Notes: generated by a model from the sequence alone, not told the origin. 54,946 bases of DNA from Acidobacteriota bacterium (GCA_018268935.1 JAFDVS010000022.1:1-54946); one strand, 5' to 3'; shown: positions 8,099-18,200, counted from the first letter of the stretch. Numbers and translations: made by a program.

Positions 8099-9127
8099 AT
8101 GGGATTGGCGAATCGGACTACGGCATGGTGTGCCCTTTGGGCCACACTGTTAGGCTGTTCGCAACAGCCTGCGGCGAAAGCACCGTCCGTTGTGCATGCA
8201 ATGGAACCGGCTGCGAGCGATAGCGCCCGCATCGTACGTGCGACTGGTACGACGCAGGCTTTGAAAGCACTATCGGTTCGTGTGCCACAGATCTCCGGAC
8301 AGTCGTCTCGTGTCACCCTGGTCCATCTCATTCCGAATGGCAGCAAAGTTGCCAAGGGAGATCTGCTGGCGGAGTTCGATCTGACTGCGCTCGAAGATGA
8401 AGAGCGGGAGACCGTGGCGAAGATTCAGGATTTCACTCACCAGGTGGAGGAACGAGTGGCCAAGGCTCGAAGCGACGCCGCCAAACGGATCTCGCAGATG
8501 GAGGAAGCTCGTGCCGAGTTGAGCCGCGCCCAAATTCAATTGAAGAAGGGGCCAATCCTGAATCAGATTGACCGGCTGAAGAACGAAGAGAAGGCGGTGG
8601 CGGCGAGGGCGAAGTTCGACAGCCTCTCCAAGTCGCACCAGTTCCACGAAGCGGAGGAGAAGGCTGCTATCCGGGTTCTGGAATTGAAGCAACAGCGGCA
8701 GCAGGTGACTCTGGAACGAGTTCGCAGCAACAAGGAGAAGCTGATGATCAAAGCGCCGCAGGATGGCATGGTGGCGCTCGAGAACGTTTGGCGAAACGGA
8801 TCCCAAGGTCCGCCGCAGGAGGGAGATCAGCTCTTCGCCGGCCAACCTGTCCTGCGCATTTTTGACCCGCTGCAAATGGTGGTGGATGCCGCCGTGAACG
8901 AGCCGGATTTCGCGGTGTTGTCACAACAGACAACGGCAAAAGTCTATTTGGACGCCTATCCCGACGCCACGTTCAGCGCGCGCTTGGAATCGGCGAGCCC
9001 CGTGGCGAGTTCCGGCCTCGATTCGCCGGTACGTGTGTTTGCGGCGAGGTTTCGTGTGGAGCAGCAGGATCCGCGCCTGCTTCCCGATCTTTCCGCATCG
9101 CTCGAAATTGCCCTCCCCAAACCATGA
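8099..9127 (+). CDS. Periplasmic adaptor lipoprotein, HlyD/MacA family
   Basis: A 342-residue membrane-fusion protein, the periplasmic link between an inner-membrane pump and an outer-membrane channel. The lipobox L17-L18-G19-C20 predicts a lipid anchor. A beta-barrel/lipoyl half (VPQISGQSSRVTLVHLIPNG) is followed by a long charged helical hairpin (about 90-205), the second lipoyl half (IKAPQDGMVALE) and a C-terminal beta domain. It is the first of three successive adaptors; its stop overlaps the next start by 4 bases (ATGA). A TCTAAT sequence at 8085-8090 could be its -10 element, though no good -35 was found. Confidence 0.82.
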   Translation: MGLANRTTAWCALWATLLGCSQQPAAKAPSVVHAMEPAASDSARIVRATGTTQALKALSVRVPQISGQSSRVTLVHLIPNGSKVAKGDLLAEFDLTALEDEERETVAKIQDFTHQVEERVAKARSDAAKRISQMEEARAELSRAQIQLKKGPILNQIDRLKNEEKAVAARAKFDSLSKSHQFHEAEEKAAIRVLELKQQRQQVTLERVRSNKEKLMIKAPQDGMVALENVWRNGSQGPPQEGDQLFAGQPVLRIFDPLQMVVDAAVNEPDFAVLSQQTTAKVYLDAYPDATFSARLESASPVASSGLDSPVRVFAARFRVEQQDPRLLPDLSASLEIALPKP

Positions 9128-10386
9128 GCAAACCAAAACGTAAGGGAAAATTTCGAATCCTGCTGGGCGCCTTGGCGACGCTGGCGGGGGCGGCCGCATT
9201 GATCCTCAGCTATTCCCGCTATGGCCGCGCGTCCACGCGCTACACACAGCCGACGGCCAGCTCAAAGCAAGGCGAGTTTCTGGTCATCGTCAGTTGCCGT
9301 GGTGAATTGGTGGCTCACGATTCCACGCAGATCGTGGCGCCCAACGTTCCTGATCTACGCATTCTGTGGCAGGCGACACCGGATTCCATCATTCAGGAAG
9401 GCGAAACGATGCTCCGCTTCGATCCTTCCAGCGCCACTCGAACGCTAAAAGAAAAGGAAGCCGCTCTGGCACAGGCGCAGGCGGCGCTCGATCAGGCCGT
9501 TGCGCAGACGCGCATTACCGAAGAGCAGGACAAACTGGAACTGGCACAGCAGCGGCACACGGTGGAACGCGCGCGGCTGGAAGTTTCGAAAGCCGAGATC
9601 GTGAGCAAACTGCAGGCCGAGGAGAGCACCATCGATCTGAATCTCGCCCAGGAGAAGCTGAAAGTGCAGCAGGCCACGCTGGAGCACAACAAGGCATCGG
9701 GTGAATCGAAGATCGCATCGCTCAAAAGCCAGCGCGACAAGACACAGGCGGAAGTTGACCTCTATAAGCGGCGCATCGCCCGCATGGAGGTGAAGGCTCC
9801 TTCCTCCGGTGTCGTCAGCTATCTCATGAATTACTCACAAGGGTGGATGAATGCCAAGCCCTTCCGTGTCGGAGACCAGGTTTGGCCGGGAAGTTCGGTC
9901 GCCGAAATTCCAAACTTAAACAGCCTCCAGATCAAAGCCAAGGTGGAAGAGATCGATCGCGGCAGAATTCGCATGGGGCAGCCGGCGAAGATCGTGATTG
10001 ATCCGTTTCCGGAAAAGATCTTCCCGGGAGCACTGGCCGCCATCTCCGCCCTAACGGAACAGAACTTCGAATGGCCGCCATCGCGGAACTTTCGCGCTTT
10101 CGGCGCTTTCGAGCAAATCGACACGCGCTTGCGGCCCGGCATGAACGGCCGCCTCGATGTCGTCGTGGACCGCATCGCGGACGCGATCAGCGTGCCGGCG
10201 AAGGCCGTGGTCGTGCGCATGGGAAAGCCGGCTGTGTTGGTAGTGACACCGGAGGGTTTGCAACCGGAATACGTCGAGGTGCTGGCTCGCAATCCCGACG
10301 AAGTGGCCATCAAGGGGATCAAAGCGGGCGTCACCGTGGCGCTGGTGGACGATCAGAAACCAGCGGCGCCGGGAGCAAAGAAATGA
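9124..10386 (+). CDS. Periplasmic adaptor, HlyD/MacA family
   Basis: A 420-residue adaptor with an N-terminal membrane anchor (about 11-33, ILLGALATLAGAAALILSYS) instead of a lipobox. The first lipoyl half is near 75-100 (DSIIQEGETMLRFD), followed by a long coiled-coil hairpin rich in Glu, Gln, Ala and Lys (about 102-225) and the returning lipoyl half (MEVKAPSSGVVSYL). The C-terminal part has the beta-barrel motif LQIKAKVEEIDRGRIRMGQPA and a membrane-proximal domain. It overlaps both neighbours by 4 bases (ATGA), so the three adaptors are translationally coupled and would be made in similar amounts. Confidence 0.85.
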   Translation: MSKPKRKGKFRILLGALATLAGAAALILSYSRYGRASTRYTQPTASSKQGEFLVIVSCRGELVAHDSTQIVAPNVPDLRILWQATPDSIIQEGETMLRFDPSSATRTLKEKEAALAQAQAALDQAVAQTRITEEQDKLELAQQRHTVERARLEVSKAEIVSKLQAEESTIDLNLAQEKLKVQQATLEHNKASGESKIASLKSQRDKTQAEVDLYKRRIARMEVKAPSSGVVSYLMNYSQGWMNAKPFRVGDQVWPGSSVAEIPNLNSLQIKAKVEEIDRGRIRMGQPAKIVIDPFPEKIFPGALAAISALTEQNFEWPPSRNFRAFGAFEQIDTRLRPGMNGRLDVVVDRIADAISVPAKAVVVRMGKPAVLVVTPEGLQPEYVEVLARNPDEVAIKGIKAGVTVALVDDQKPAAPGAKK

Positions 10387-11669
10387 ATCGCATGCGGCTG
10401 ATTGTGGTCGCCGTTATGCTGGCCGCATTGGCCCTGGCTGCCTTCGCCGCGATGCGTGCCTATGAGAGTCTCAAGCCCCAGAGCGTGTCGCGCATTCCCA
10501 CTACCGCTGTGAAACGCGGCGAAGTAGTGTTCACCATTACAGCTCGCGGAGCACTTCAGGGCGGCAATACCAAAGTGATGACCGCGCCGATGACTGGGAA
10601 CAGCCAGTTGGTGATTACACAACTGAGTAAATCCGGAGACCTGGTGCAGGAAGGCGACGTCGTGGCCCAGTTCGACACGACAGAGGAATCCTTCAAACAG
10701 CGCGAAGCGCAGGCGGACCTGGAAGAGGCCGAACAGCAATTGGAGCAATCGAAGAACGAAGTGCTGGCGCGCGAAGAGGAGTTGACTAACGAGTTGGTGC
10801 AGGCGCGCAGCACTGTGCGCCTGGCGGAACTGGAGTGCCGCCGCAATCCGTTGATTGCCGCTATCGCAGCCAAGCAGAACGATCTTGATCTGGAAGCTGC
10901 GCGAGACCGGCTGCAGAAATTGGAACGCGACTTCGAAGAGCGGAAGCGAGCGGCCAAGGCATCGATTGCCATTCAGGAAGCGGCTCGCGGCAAGGCGAGA
11001 ATGCTGGCCGATACCGCGGCGCGCAACATCGCAATGATGACGTTGAAGGCGCCCATGGGCGGCTACGTCAGTGTGGAACGCAATACCAACAGCAATTTCT
11101 TCTTTCCTGGAATGCAGTTTCCCCTGCTGCAGGTGGGTGACATTGTGCGCGCCGGAATGGGCGTAGTGCAGATCCCCGACCTGAAGAGCTGGGAAATCAC
11201 CGCCCAAATCGATGAGCAGGACCGCGGCCACCTGGCGCTGCAACAATTCGCCGACGTGCGCGTCGCCGCTGTTCCGGATCGCAAATACAAGGGCACGGTG
11301 AAGAACCTCGGCGGAACCACAGGGCCGCCTTGGAATCGCCGCTTCGAATGCAGGCTGAGCCTGGATGATCCATCCGCGGAATTGCGGCCGGGCATGAGCG
11401 CCCGTGTTGTTGTACGCACGCAAAGCATCCCCGACGCTCTTTGGATTCCCGCTCAGGCGCTGTTTGAGAGCGGCGCGCGTAAGTTCGTCTATGTGCGTGG
11501 TGCGAACGGCGGGTTCACAGAGAAAGACGTGGAATTGGTGAGACGCAGCGAGAGCCAGGTGGTGTTGAAAGGCGTGGAGGCCGGCACACTGGTGGCCCTC
11601 TCCAACCCGTCTGAACGCAGTGAAACGAAGGATACACCCAAAGGCGCCGCGGGCGCGCTGACAAAATAA
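10383..11669 (+). CDS. Periplasmic adaptor, HlyD/MacA family
   Basis: A 428-residue adaptor, third in the row. ATG at 10383 overlaps the previous stop by 4 bases; a longer open frame reaches upstream to 10071, but that part is out-of-frame read-through of the preceding gene and the membrane anchor (about residues 5-26, IVVAVMLAALALAAFAAM) begins at this ATG. The coiled coil spans about 95-225, followed by LKAPMGGYVSVERN and the barrel motif WEITAQIDEQDRGHLALQQ. It resembles the second adaptor and probably arose from it by duplication. Three bases separate it from the permease gene. Confidence 0.85.
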   Translation: MNRMRLIVVAVMLAALALAAFAAMRAYESLKPQSVSRIPTTAVKRGEVVFTITARGALQGGNTKVMTAPMTGNSQLVITQLSKSGDLVQEGDVVAQFDTTEESFKQREAQADLEEAEQQLEQSKNEVLAREEELTNELVQARSTVRLAELECRRNPLIAAIAAKQNDLDLEAARDRLQKLERDFEERKRAAKASIAIQEAARGKARMLADTAARNIAMMTLKAPMGGYVSVERNTNSNFFFPGMQFPLLQVGDIVRAGMGVVQIPDLKSWEITAQIDEQDRGHLALQQFADVRVAAVPDRKYKGTVKNLGGTTGPPWNRRFECRLSLDDPSAELRPGMSARVVVRTQSIPDALWIPAQALFESGARKFVYVRGANGGFTEKDVELVRRSESQVVLKGVEAGTLVALSNPSERSETKDTPKGAAGALTK

Positions 11670-11672
11670 TCT

Positions 11673-12917
11673 ATGATCCGGCAACTCGGTTGGGATTTGT
11701 TGGAGGCCGCAAACAATCTGCGGGCGCAGAAGACACGCTCTCTCTTGACCGCGCTCGGCATCGTGTTTGGCGTAGGCTCCGTGATCGGGATGCTGGCAAT
11801 CGGCGCCGGCGCGCGCGAACAATCGCTGCAGTTTATTGAGCAGCTTGGTGTGCGCAACATCCTTATCGAGTCGCGGCCGGCGATGTCCGCCGAGGAATTG
11901 CAGCAGCGGCGGCGAGCTTCACCCGGCTTGACCGAACGCGATGTGCGCATTCTGGAAGCGAATCTGGAAGGACTGGAAGTGCTTTCTCCGAAGCGTACCT
12001 TGCATCCGGCGAAGGTGCTGCCGAAGCCTTCCGGCAGCGTGCCGGCGATGTTCGGAGTTCGCCCATCCTATGCCGCCATTCACAACCTGCAGGTGCAGGA
12101 GGGGCGCTACTTCAGCGAGTCAGAAGAGGCATCGAGTGCCGCGGTTTGCGTGCTCGGGCAGACGGCGAAGGTTAGTTTGTTGGGATATGGGTCCGTCGCC
12201 GGGCGCTACATCAAGATCAATGACACATGGCTGAAGGTAGTGGGCGTGCTGCGCGAGCAATTGGTGGAGAACGGCGGGGCAGGGAAGTCCGCCGACCGCA
12301 ACAACACCGTGTTCATCCCCTTCAACACGTTTCAGTACCGCTTCTGGGAAGCCAGCCGTTTCCTGAAGGACGAACTGGACGGGGTCGACATCCGGTTGAA
12401 AGATGGGGCCGACAGCATCGAGTCGGCGAAGGTAGTGAATGCGATCCTCAACTCCACCCATCGCAACACGGAGGACTTTTCCGTCACTATCCCGGCCGCA
12501 CTGCTGGCGCAACAGAAGCGAACGCAAACCATCTTCACTTACGTCATGGTGGCGATCGCCGCGATTTCGCTGCTGGTGGGGGGCATCGGCATCATGAACA
12601 TTGTGCTGGCGACGGTGATGGAACGGACTCGCGAGATCGGCATCCGGCGGGCTGTGGGCGCACGGCGAGGGGACATTGTGCGTCAGTTCCTGACGGAGTC
12701 TGTGTTAATTTCCGGCGCCGGCGGGATTCTCGGTGTTGCCTTTGGTGTGCTGCTCTCCTGGCTCATCGCCAACGCGGCGGATTGGAAGACGATCGTGACC
12801 ACCGGGTCCATCATTGTGGCGTTTACAGTTTCCATGGCCGTCGGGGTTTTGTTCGGCATCTATCCGGCGGTGAAGGCCGCGGAGATCGATCCAATCGACG
12901 CGCTTCGTTACGAATAG
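11673..12917 (+). CDS. MacB/FtsX-type ABC transporter permease without ATPase domain
   Basis: A 414-residue inner-membrane permease. One transmembrane helix lies near residues 20-45 (SLLTALGIVFGVGSVIGMLAIG), a periplasmic MacB core domain follows (about 50-270), and a C-terminal FtsX bundle of three helices contains LVGGIGIMNIVLATVMERTREIGIRRAVGARR and ends in DPIDALRYE. MacB itself carries an N-terminal ATP-binding domain; that domain is absent here and no ATPase gene is nearby. With the three preceding adaptors it would form a tripartite export or mechanotransmission machine borrowing an ATPase encoded elsewhere. The start is ATG at 11673. The 3' end overlaps the convergent regulator by 10 bases. 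Confidence 0.87.
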   Translation: MIRQLGWDLLEAANNLRAQKTRSLLTALGIVFGVGSVIGMLAIGAGAREQSLQFIEQLGVRNILIESRPAMSAEELQQRRRASPGLTERDVRILEANLEGLEVLSPKRTLHPAKVLPKPSGSVPAMFGVRPSYAAIHNLQVQEGRYFSESEEASSAAVCVLGQTAKVSLLGYGSVAGRYIKINDTWLKVVGVLREQLVENGGAGKSADRNNTVFIPFNTFQYRFWEASRFLKDELDGVDIRLKDGADSIESAKVVNAILNSTHRNTEDFSVTIPAALLAQQKRTQTIFTYVMVAIAAISLLVGGIGIMNIVLATVMERTREIGIRRAVGARRGDIVRQFLTESVLISGAGGILGVAFGVLLSWLIANAADWKTIVTTGSIIVAFTVSMAVGVLFGIYPAVKAAEIDPIDALRYE

Positions 12918-13213
12918 TCCAGTGCTTTGCGCATGGCGGCGCGGTATTGCTCCAGCACTTTGCGCCCGGCTTTGTTGAGGCGGTAGAGGGTCTGCGGCAT
13001 CTTCCCTTGAAAGCGTTTCTCCACGTCGATGTAGGCGGCCTGTTCCAGCTTTGCCATGTGGGCCGAGAGATTCCCCTTCGTCAATTCCGTCTGGTGCAGC
13101 AGCCAGTTGAAATCAGCCTCGCGCACCAGATACAGCAACGAAACGATCATCAGCCGCGCTGGCTCGTGGATCGTGCGATCCACATCGCCCAGCGCCTTGA
13201 GCGGGGTGCTCAT
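12908..13213 (-). CDS. Winged-helix transcriptional regulator
   Basis: A 101-residue single-domain winged-helix protein. ILVSLLYL-type helix 1 is followed by the recognition region TELTKGNLSAHMAKLEQAAYIDVEKRF and a wing with TLYRLNKAGRKVLEQY, as in the small ArsR/MarR-like family that often accompanies a membrane-protein gene. ATG at 13213 is chosen because it overlaps the upstream membrane-protein stop by 4 bases; a longer reading to 13264 would run deep into that gene. It probably represses its own operon, perhaps through the dyad at 13828-13859, but this is inferred from position only. Confidence 0.8.
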   Translation of the reverse strand: MSTPLKALGDVDRTIHEPARLMIVSLLYLVREADFNWLLHQTELTKGNLSAHMAKLEQAAYIDVEKRFQGKMPQTLYRLNKAGRKVLEQYRAAMRKALDYS

Positions 13214-13815
13214 GCCCGTTGCCTCAGATAGAACAGCAGAGTGATGGAGCCGGTGACGATGCACAGGGCTCCCATGAATCCCATTTGCCAGATGAAAGCA
13301 GTCTCGAAATCGGAAGCTCGGAAGGCGATGAGGATAGATACGGCCGCCACGGCGATCCCCATCGCGGGATAGCGGCGGATGCCTGTGGCAAGCCCCGTTC
13401 GGAACAGTAGCGCCGCGACGGCAAAGCCGAGGACGATGGTCACCACCGTGAAACTGGTCTTCTTCATGGCCAGGGCAGCCACCAATGCAGTCATGCCTGC
13501 CATGAGCAATACGGCAATCGCCTTCGACCAGCCTTCCGGCGCCATGCGTGGAATCATGAAACCTTCGCGGTCACCGAAGACGCGGTTGCGAAGGCGGGGC
13601 AAGCCCCAGGTCACAATCCACACACCGGGAACGATGACCAGCATCTGAATCGTGTTGAGGGTCTGCCACTCCGGGGAATGGGCTGCGACTGTGCGCTTCG
13701 CCCATTCGAAGAGTGCGGGAAGAAAGAGCATGATGCCGGCAGCGAGTTCGGAGAGGCCGTCGGCGGACCATGCGCGTTGGAGGCGGCGCTGGGCAACTTG
13801 GATAGGGTCGGACAT
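13210..13815 (-). CDS. Six-helix inner-membrane protein of unknown function
   Basis: A 201-residue membrane protein with about six hydrophobic segments: LAAGIMLFLPALFEW, MLVIVPGVWIVTWGL, AIAVLLMAGMTALVAALAM, VVTIVLGFAVAALLF, MGIAVAAVSILIAF and GFMGALCIVTGSITLLFYL. I do not recognise a catalytic or transport motif. The start at 13815 (MSDPIQVAQRRL) has GAGG upstream at suitable distance. It is the first gene of a two-gene operon with the winged-helix regulator, a pairing that is common in acidobacteria and suggests the regulator controls this protein's level. Confidence 0.7.
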   Translation of the reverse strand: MSDPIQVAQRRLQRAWSADGLSELAAGIMLFLPALFEWAKRTVAAHSPEWQTLNTIQMLVIVPGVWIVTWGLPRLRNRVFGDREGFMIPRMAPEGWSKAIAVLLMAGMTALVAALAMKKTSFTVVTIVLGFAVAALLFRTGLATGIRRYPAMGIAVAAVSILIAFRASDFETAFIWQMGFMGALCIVTGSITLLFYLRQRA

Positions 13816-13827
13816 CGGCAGTACCTC

Positions 13828-13859
13828 ACAGACCAGTCTGTACCGCAAACCGGTCTGTA
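13828..13859. promoter_or_regulatory. Candidate operator: dyad plus direct repeat upstream of the membrane-protein/regulator operon
   Basis: ACAGAC at 13828-13833 and GTCTGT at 13836-13841 form a dyad with a 2-base centre. Part of it, CCAGTCTGTA (13833-13842), recurs as CCGGTCTGTA at 13850-13859, 17 bases on. The element sits just upstream of the operon start at 13815, where a repressor would block RNA polymerase. The dyad is reminiscent of short operators used by small helix-turn-helix repressors. Which protein binds it is not known. Confidence 0.45.
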
Positions 13860-13898
13860 TCCAGAGTACGCCCCCTCCGGTTCCCTGTCAATCCCCCA

Positions 13899-15293
13899 CT
13901 ACGCCAGAATCGGCTTGATCACGTGCCCGTGCACATCGGTGAGCCGGAAGTCCCGCCCGCCAAAACGGAACGTGAGACGCTCATGGTTGATCCCGAGCAA
14001 GTGCAGCACTGTCGCATGGAAGTCGTGAATCGTGAGGATATTCTCAATGGCGCGGTAACCGTATTCATCGGTCTGGCCGTAGATCATGCCGCCTTTCACC
14101 CCACCTCCGGCCATCCATAGCGAGAATCCGGATGGATTGTGATCGCGCCCGTCCTTGCCTTGCGAAAATGGCGTTCGGCCGAATTCGCCACTCCAGATCA
14201 CGAGCGTGTCCTTGAGCAACCCGCGCGCCTTCAGATCCTTCACCAGCGCTGCGATCGGCTGATCCACGACAAAAGCATTGGCGGCATGATGCTCCTGCAG
14301 CTTGTTGTGCTGATCCCATGTGTTGCCACCGCCCAGTCCCTTTGGCGCAACCATGCTCAGTTCGATGAACCGCACTCCGCGCTCCACCATGCGGCGCGCC
14401 AGCAGGCATTGCCGTGCATACGCAGCCTTCGCCGGATTGTCGGAATCGACACCGTACAGTTTCTTCGTCGCTTCCGATTCGCCGCGCAGATCTACCAGTT
14501 CCGGCACCGCCGATTGCATGCGGTAAGCGGTTTCGTAGTTGCGAATGGCGGATTCCACCATCTGGTGATTGCTTACTTGCTGCAGGTACGCTTTGTCTCC
14601 GCCGGCAATAAACGCCAACTTCTGCCGTTGGCTCGCATCGGCCTCTTTCGGCGAGATGTCCTGCAACGGTTCCTTGCGTTCAGGGTAGAGAAACGAGCCT
14701 TGATGGATCGCCGGCAGGAACCCACTCCCGAAGACATTGATGCCGCCAAGCGGAATTTCGCCGCTTCCCAGCACCACGAACCCCGGCAGATTGCGGTTCT
14801 CCGTTCCCAGTCCGTAGCTGGTCCAGGCGCCCAGGCTCGGATAGCCGGTGAGCGGGTTGCCGCTGTGGAAGTAATTGTTGGCCTGGGCATGCTCCATGAA
14901 CTTCACGGTCATGGACCGAATGACGCTGATATCGTCCACGATCTCACCCATGGTGGCGAATATCTCACTCACAGGAATGCCGCTCTGACCGTAGTTCTTG
15001 AAAGTCCATGGGCACGGCATGATGTTGCCGTTGTCGTTGAACATGGTGCGGTCCAGAGGCACAGGCATCGGCTGGCCCGCCTCCTTGGCGAGGCGCGGCT
15101 TGGGGTCGAAGGAGTCGATGTGCGACACGCCGCCGGACATGTAACAGAAGATCACGTTCTTGGCGCGCGCCGGGAAATGCGTCGCACTCCTGCTTTGCTC
15201 GGCCAGCAATCCAGCCAGGGCGAGCATGCCGAAACCGTTGGAGGCGCGATTCAACCACTCGCGCCGCGAGAGGATGCGCGTTCTAGCGGACAT
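13899..15293 (-). CDS. DUF1501 domain protein, Tat-like signal
   Basis: A 464-residue exported protein of the DUF1501 family, distantly related in fold to the alkaline phosphatase/sulfatase superfamily and of unestablished activity. The N terminus has a twin-arginine-like signal (SRREWLNRAS then GFGMLALAGLLAE). Family marks include NVIFCYMSGGVSHIDSFDPK near residue 48, GRDHNPSGFSLWMAGGGVKGG and the C-terminal LLGINHERLTFRFGGRDFRLTDVHG. Its start overlaps the end of the PSD1 gene by 11 bases. DUF1501 and PSD1 proteins are regularly encoded together in planctomycetes and acidobacteria, which implies a shared complex or pathway in the envelope. Confidence 0.9.
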   Translation of the reverse strand: MSARTRILSRREWLNRASNGFGMLALAGLLAEQSRSATHFPARAKNVIFCYMSGGVSHIDSFDPKPRLAKEAGQPMPVPLDRTMFNDNGNIMPCPWTFKNYGQSGIPVSEIFATMGEIVDDISVIRSMTVKFMEHAQANNYFHSGNPLTGYPSLGAWTSYGLGTENRNLPGFVVLGSGEIPLGGINVFGSGFLPAIHQGSFLYPERKEPLQDISPKEADASQRQKLAFIAGGDKAYLQQVSNHQMVESAIRNYETAYRMQSAVPELVDLRGESEATKKLYGVDSDNPAKAAYARQCLLARRMVERGVRFIELSMVAPKGLGGGNTWDQHNKLQEHHAANAFVVDQPIAALVKDLKARGLLKDTLVIWSGEFGRTPFSQGKDGRDHNPSGFSLWMAGGGVKGGMIYGQTDEYGYRAIENILTIHDFHATVLHLLGINHERLTFRFGGRDFRLTDVHGHVIKPILA

Positions 15294-18200
15294 AGAGAAA
15301 CTCCTTCAGGTTCCACAGTGCGTGAATCAAATTCGCGCGACCCTCGGCATTCTGAAAGGTGAGGGCACTGTCCCGCTCCGCGCCGCTCGGCCTGCGCCCG
15401 AAGACACGGAGAAACATGCTGTCGACATCTGGTTCCTTCTGCGCCCACTTGCCTGCCTGCTCAATGACGAACGGACTATTCAGCAGAGCCAGGGATTGCG
15501 CGGGCACGGTGGTCACATCGCGCTGGCCACGCGTGGAGGTTGGTTTGTAGACATCGAACACTTCCAGAAACGGATGCGTCGCGTTGCGCCGGATTTCCAG
15601 GTAGACGCTGCGGCGGCCGTTGCCATCGAGTGGGCCCTTGGGCCGGTCACCCTTCGTGGCTCCCGTGTCGTGCGCGTAAAAGACGGGGACCGAAGGACCG
15701 GTCATCTTCTCGTCCAGCGATCCGGCCGCAAGCAGGATGGAGTCGCGAATCTCCTCCGCCTCCAGCCGGCGCAGCGGGATGTGATGAAACGTGTCGTTAT
15801 TCGGATCAGCGGGGTTCACCGTATCACCCATTCGGTACGCCTGTGAAGTTGCCAGCAGCCGCAACATGCGCTTCACGGACCAGCCATCTTCCACGAAGCG
15901 TGTGGCCAGCCAATCGAGCAATTCGGGATGGGTGGGCGCTTCGCCCAGTTTTCCGAAGTTGTCCACGGTGCGCACGATCCCGCGCCGGAAGAGGATTTGC
16001 CACAGCCGGTTGACGATGACACGCGCCGTGAGCGGATTGTGCGGCGATGCGATTTCCTCGGCCAGTGACAGGCGCATCGTGCGTGCATCCGGATAAGGCT
16101 TGCTGTCCAGGGCAGAGAGGTAGCGTCTGGGTACTGCTTCGCCCGGCTTGCGATGATCGCCTCGAATCAACAACGGGTGATCGCCCGGCGCTTCCTCCAG
16201 AATGCCCGGAGCGCGCGTGGGCACCTGGATCTCATTCTCCAGCCGTCGATACATGGCGATTTCCGCAATCGCCGCCGCATCGTTCGATAGCAGGCCCTGC
16301 TGCAGCAAATGATCGAGCAACGCTGCCTGCTCGTCGGAAAGCGTACCCGCCTGCCAGGAATCAAGAGCCTTGCCCACAACCGCGGCCAGGCGCTGCCCAT
16401 ACTGTTGCTGTGTTTCGCCTGCCGGAGTATCCAATAACAGCAGACCCGGGACGATCTCCTCTTTGGGAGTGAGCTGATTGTTGTGGAAAACCACCTGCTG
16501 CGCCCCGAACCAACTGCGCCCATTGTGAACGGGCTGTGGCTTGGGCTTGATCTTGTTGTCCTGGTCATCATGCAGAAACAGAGTCGTCTCGTCCAGAGTG
16601 GAAAATTCTATATACGCCGTGAATCCCTTCCAGAACGTGGCGTCCCAATGGAACCATCCCATCGCGTCGCGCTTGGCGCTGGAGCGCAGGTGATAGATAC
16701 CGCCGCGCGGAACCGCGTAGTTCTCCACGATGAGTTGCGCGAAGGAAAAATTACCACCAAGGAAGCGTACGCTGATGGCGTCTGATTCCACCTTGAATCG
16801 CGGCGACGAGATCACCGCTCCATGTTTGTTGGAGAGCAGATGGGAATATACGCCACGTGGATAGATCGCGCCGATGGCACGCTTGCCTTCGGGCAGAATG
16901 GAAAACTCACCTGCCGCGGAAGCATGCTGCGGCGCTCCCGTGCCTTGCCGCACCCATTTGCCGTAAGCCGCGTCATCGCGCAGATCCCATGCATTCCTGA
17001 AATTCTTCGCATTGAACTCTCGGCGCTCAGCCAGATCCTTGCGGAGTTCAACGCTCCACACCGTGGTGTCGAAAGTCTTCTGTGACAACGGGTACAACGG
17101 GCTCTCCTTGGATACCTTGGGCGCAGGCATCGCGGCGAGTTTCTGTGCCAGCATATCCACGTCACGCCGCCATGCCTCGATCAGCTTTCGCTGTATGGCC
17201 GGTTTGGCAGCTCGCAATTCTTCCCGATTTCGCGCCAGTACCTCCGGAGCGTCAATGGCGCGTTGCGTGGGTCGCGGCCCAGCAACGATTCCAAACAACG
17301 CGTAGTAATCCTTCTGGCTGATGGCATCGAACTTGTGATCGTGACAACGCGCGCAGGTGATGGTGAGGCCCTGGAATGCCTTGGCGATCACATCAATCTG
17401 ATTGTCGGTCCACTTCACCCGGTCTTCCCACGGGTCCACAGGCTGAAAGCCATGCTCCACCATGCGGTAATGGGCTGTGGCCAACAACGATTCGTTACGC
17501 CCTTCCCGTAGTCTCGGGTTTGGCAGCAAGTCGCCGGCGAGGTGCTCCCGGATCAACTGGTCGTAAGGCACATCGTCATTGAAGGCACGAATCACGTAGT
17601 CGCGATAGCGCCAGGCTTGCGGCACATCCGGATCACCTTCCGATCCGTGCGACTCACTGAAGCGAATAATGTCCATGAAGCGGCGCGCCATCCGTTCTCC
17701 GAACCGCGGCGACGCGAGCAGGCGGTCGACCAGCCGTTCGTGAGCGCCTGGCGAGGTGTCGGCCAGAAATGACGCGATTTCCGCTTCCGTCGGCGGCAAA
17801 CCCGTTAGATCATAAGTCACTCTTCGCAGCAGCGCCAGTCTGCTTGCAGGCGAAGCGGGTGTCATTCCCTTCGCTTTCATTCCCGCGAGCAGAAAGCGGT
17901 CTACTGCACCCAGGGTCCAGGAATCATCCGGAATCGATGGAGGAGTTGGTTTGCGCACAGGTTGCCAGGCCCAGTGTTGTTCTCTGCGCTTCTCCACCGA
18001 AAACGCCGAGGCATCCACAGGGCTCGTTTCCTTGGGTAACGGGGCGCCAATCTCAATCCACCTGGACAAGGCCGCCAGTTCCCCATCGCTCAGCCGGCCT
18101 GCAGGAGGCATGCGCTGTGGCAATTCGCCTCGCACTGCTTTCATCAACTTGCTCTGTGCCGCATCACCGGCCACGATCACAGGGCCCGAGTCGCTTCCTT

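Noticed and set aside
10071..10382. N-terminal extension of the third adaptor
   Set aside because: The extension is Arg/Gly-rich out-of-frame reading of the second adaptor. The membrane anchor begins at 10383 with an ATGA overlap.
10353..11822. 489-codon open frame on the minus strand
   Set aside because: It is the shadow of the third adaptor gene; the composition is His/Arg/Gln-rich without any recognisable domain.
14139..15362. 407-codon open frame on the plus strand
   Set aside because: It is antisense to DUF1501, whose motifs are unmistakable.
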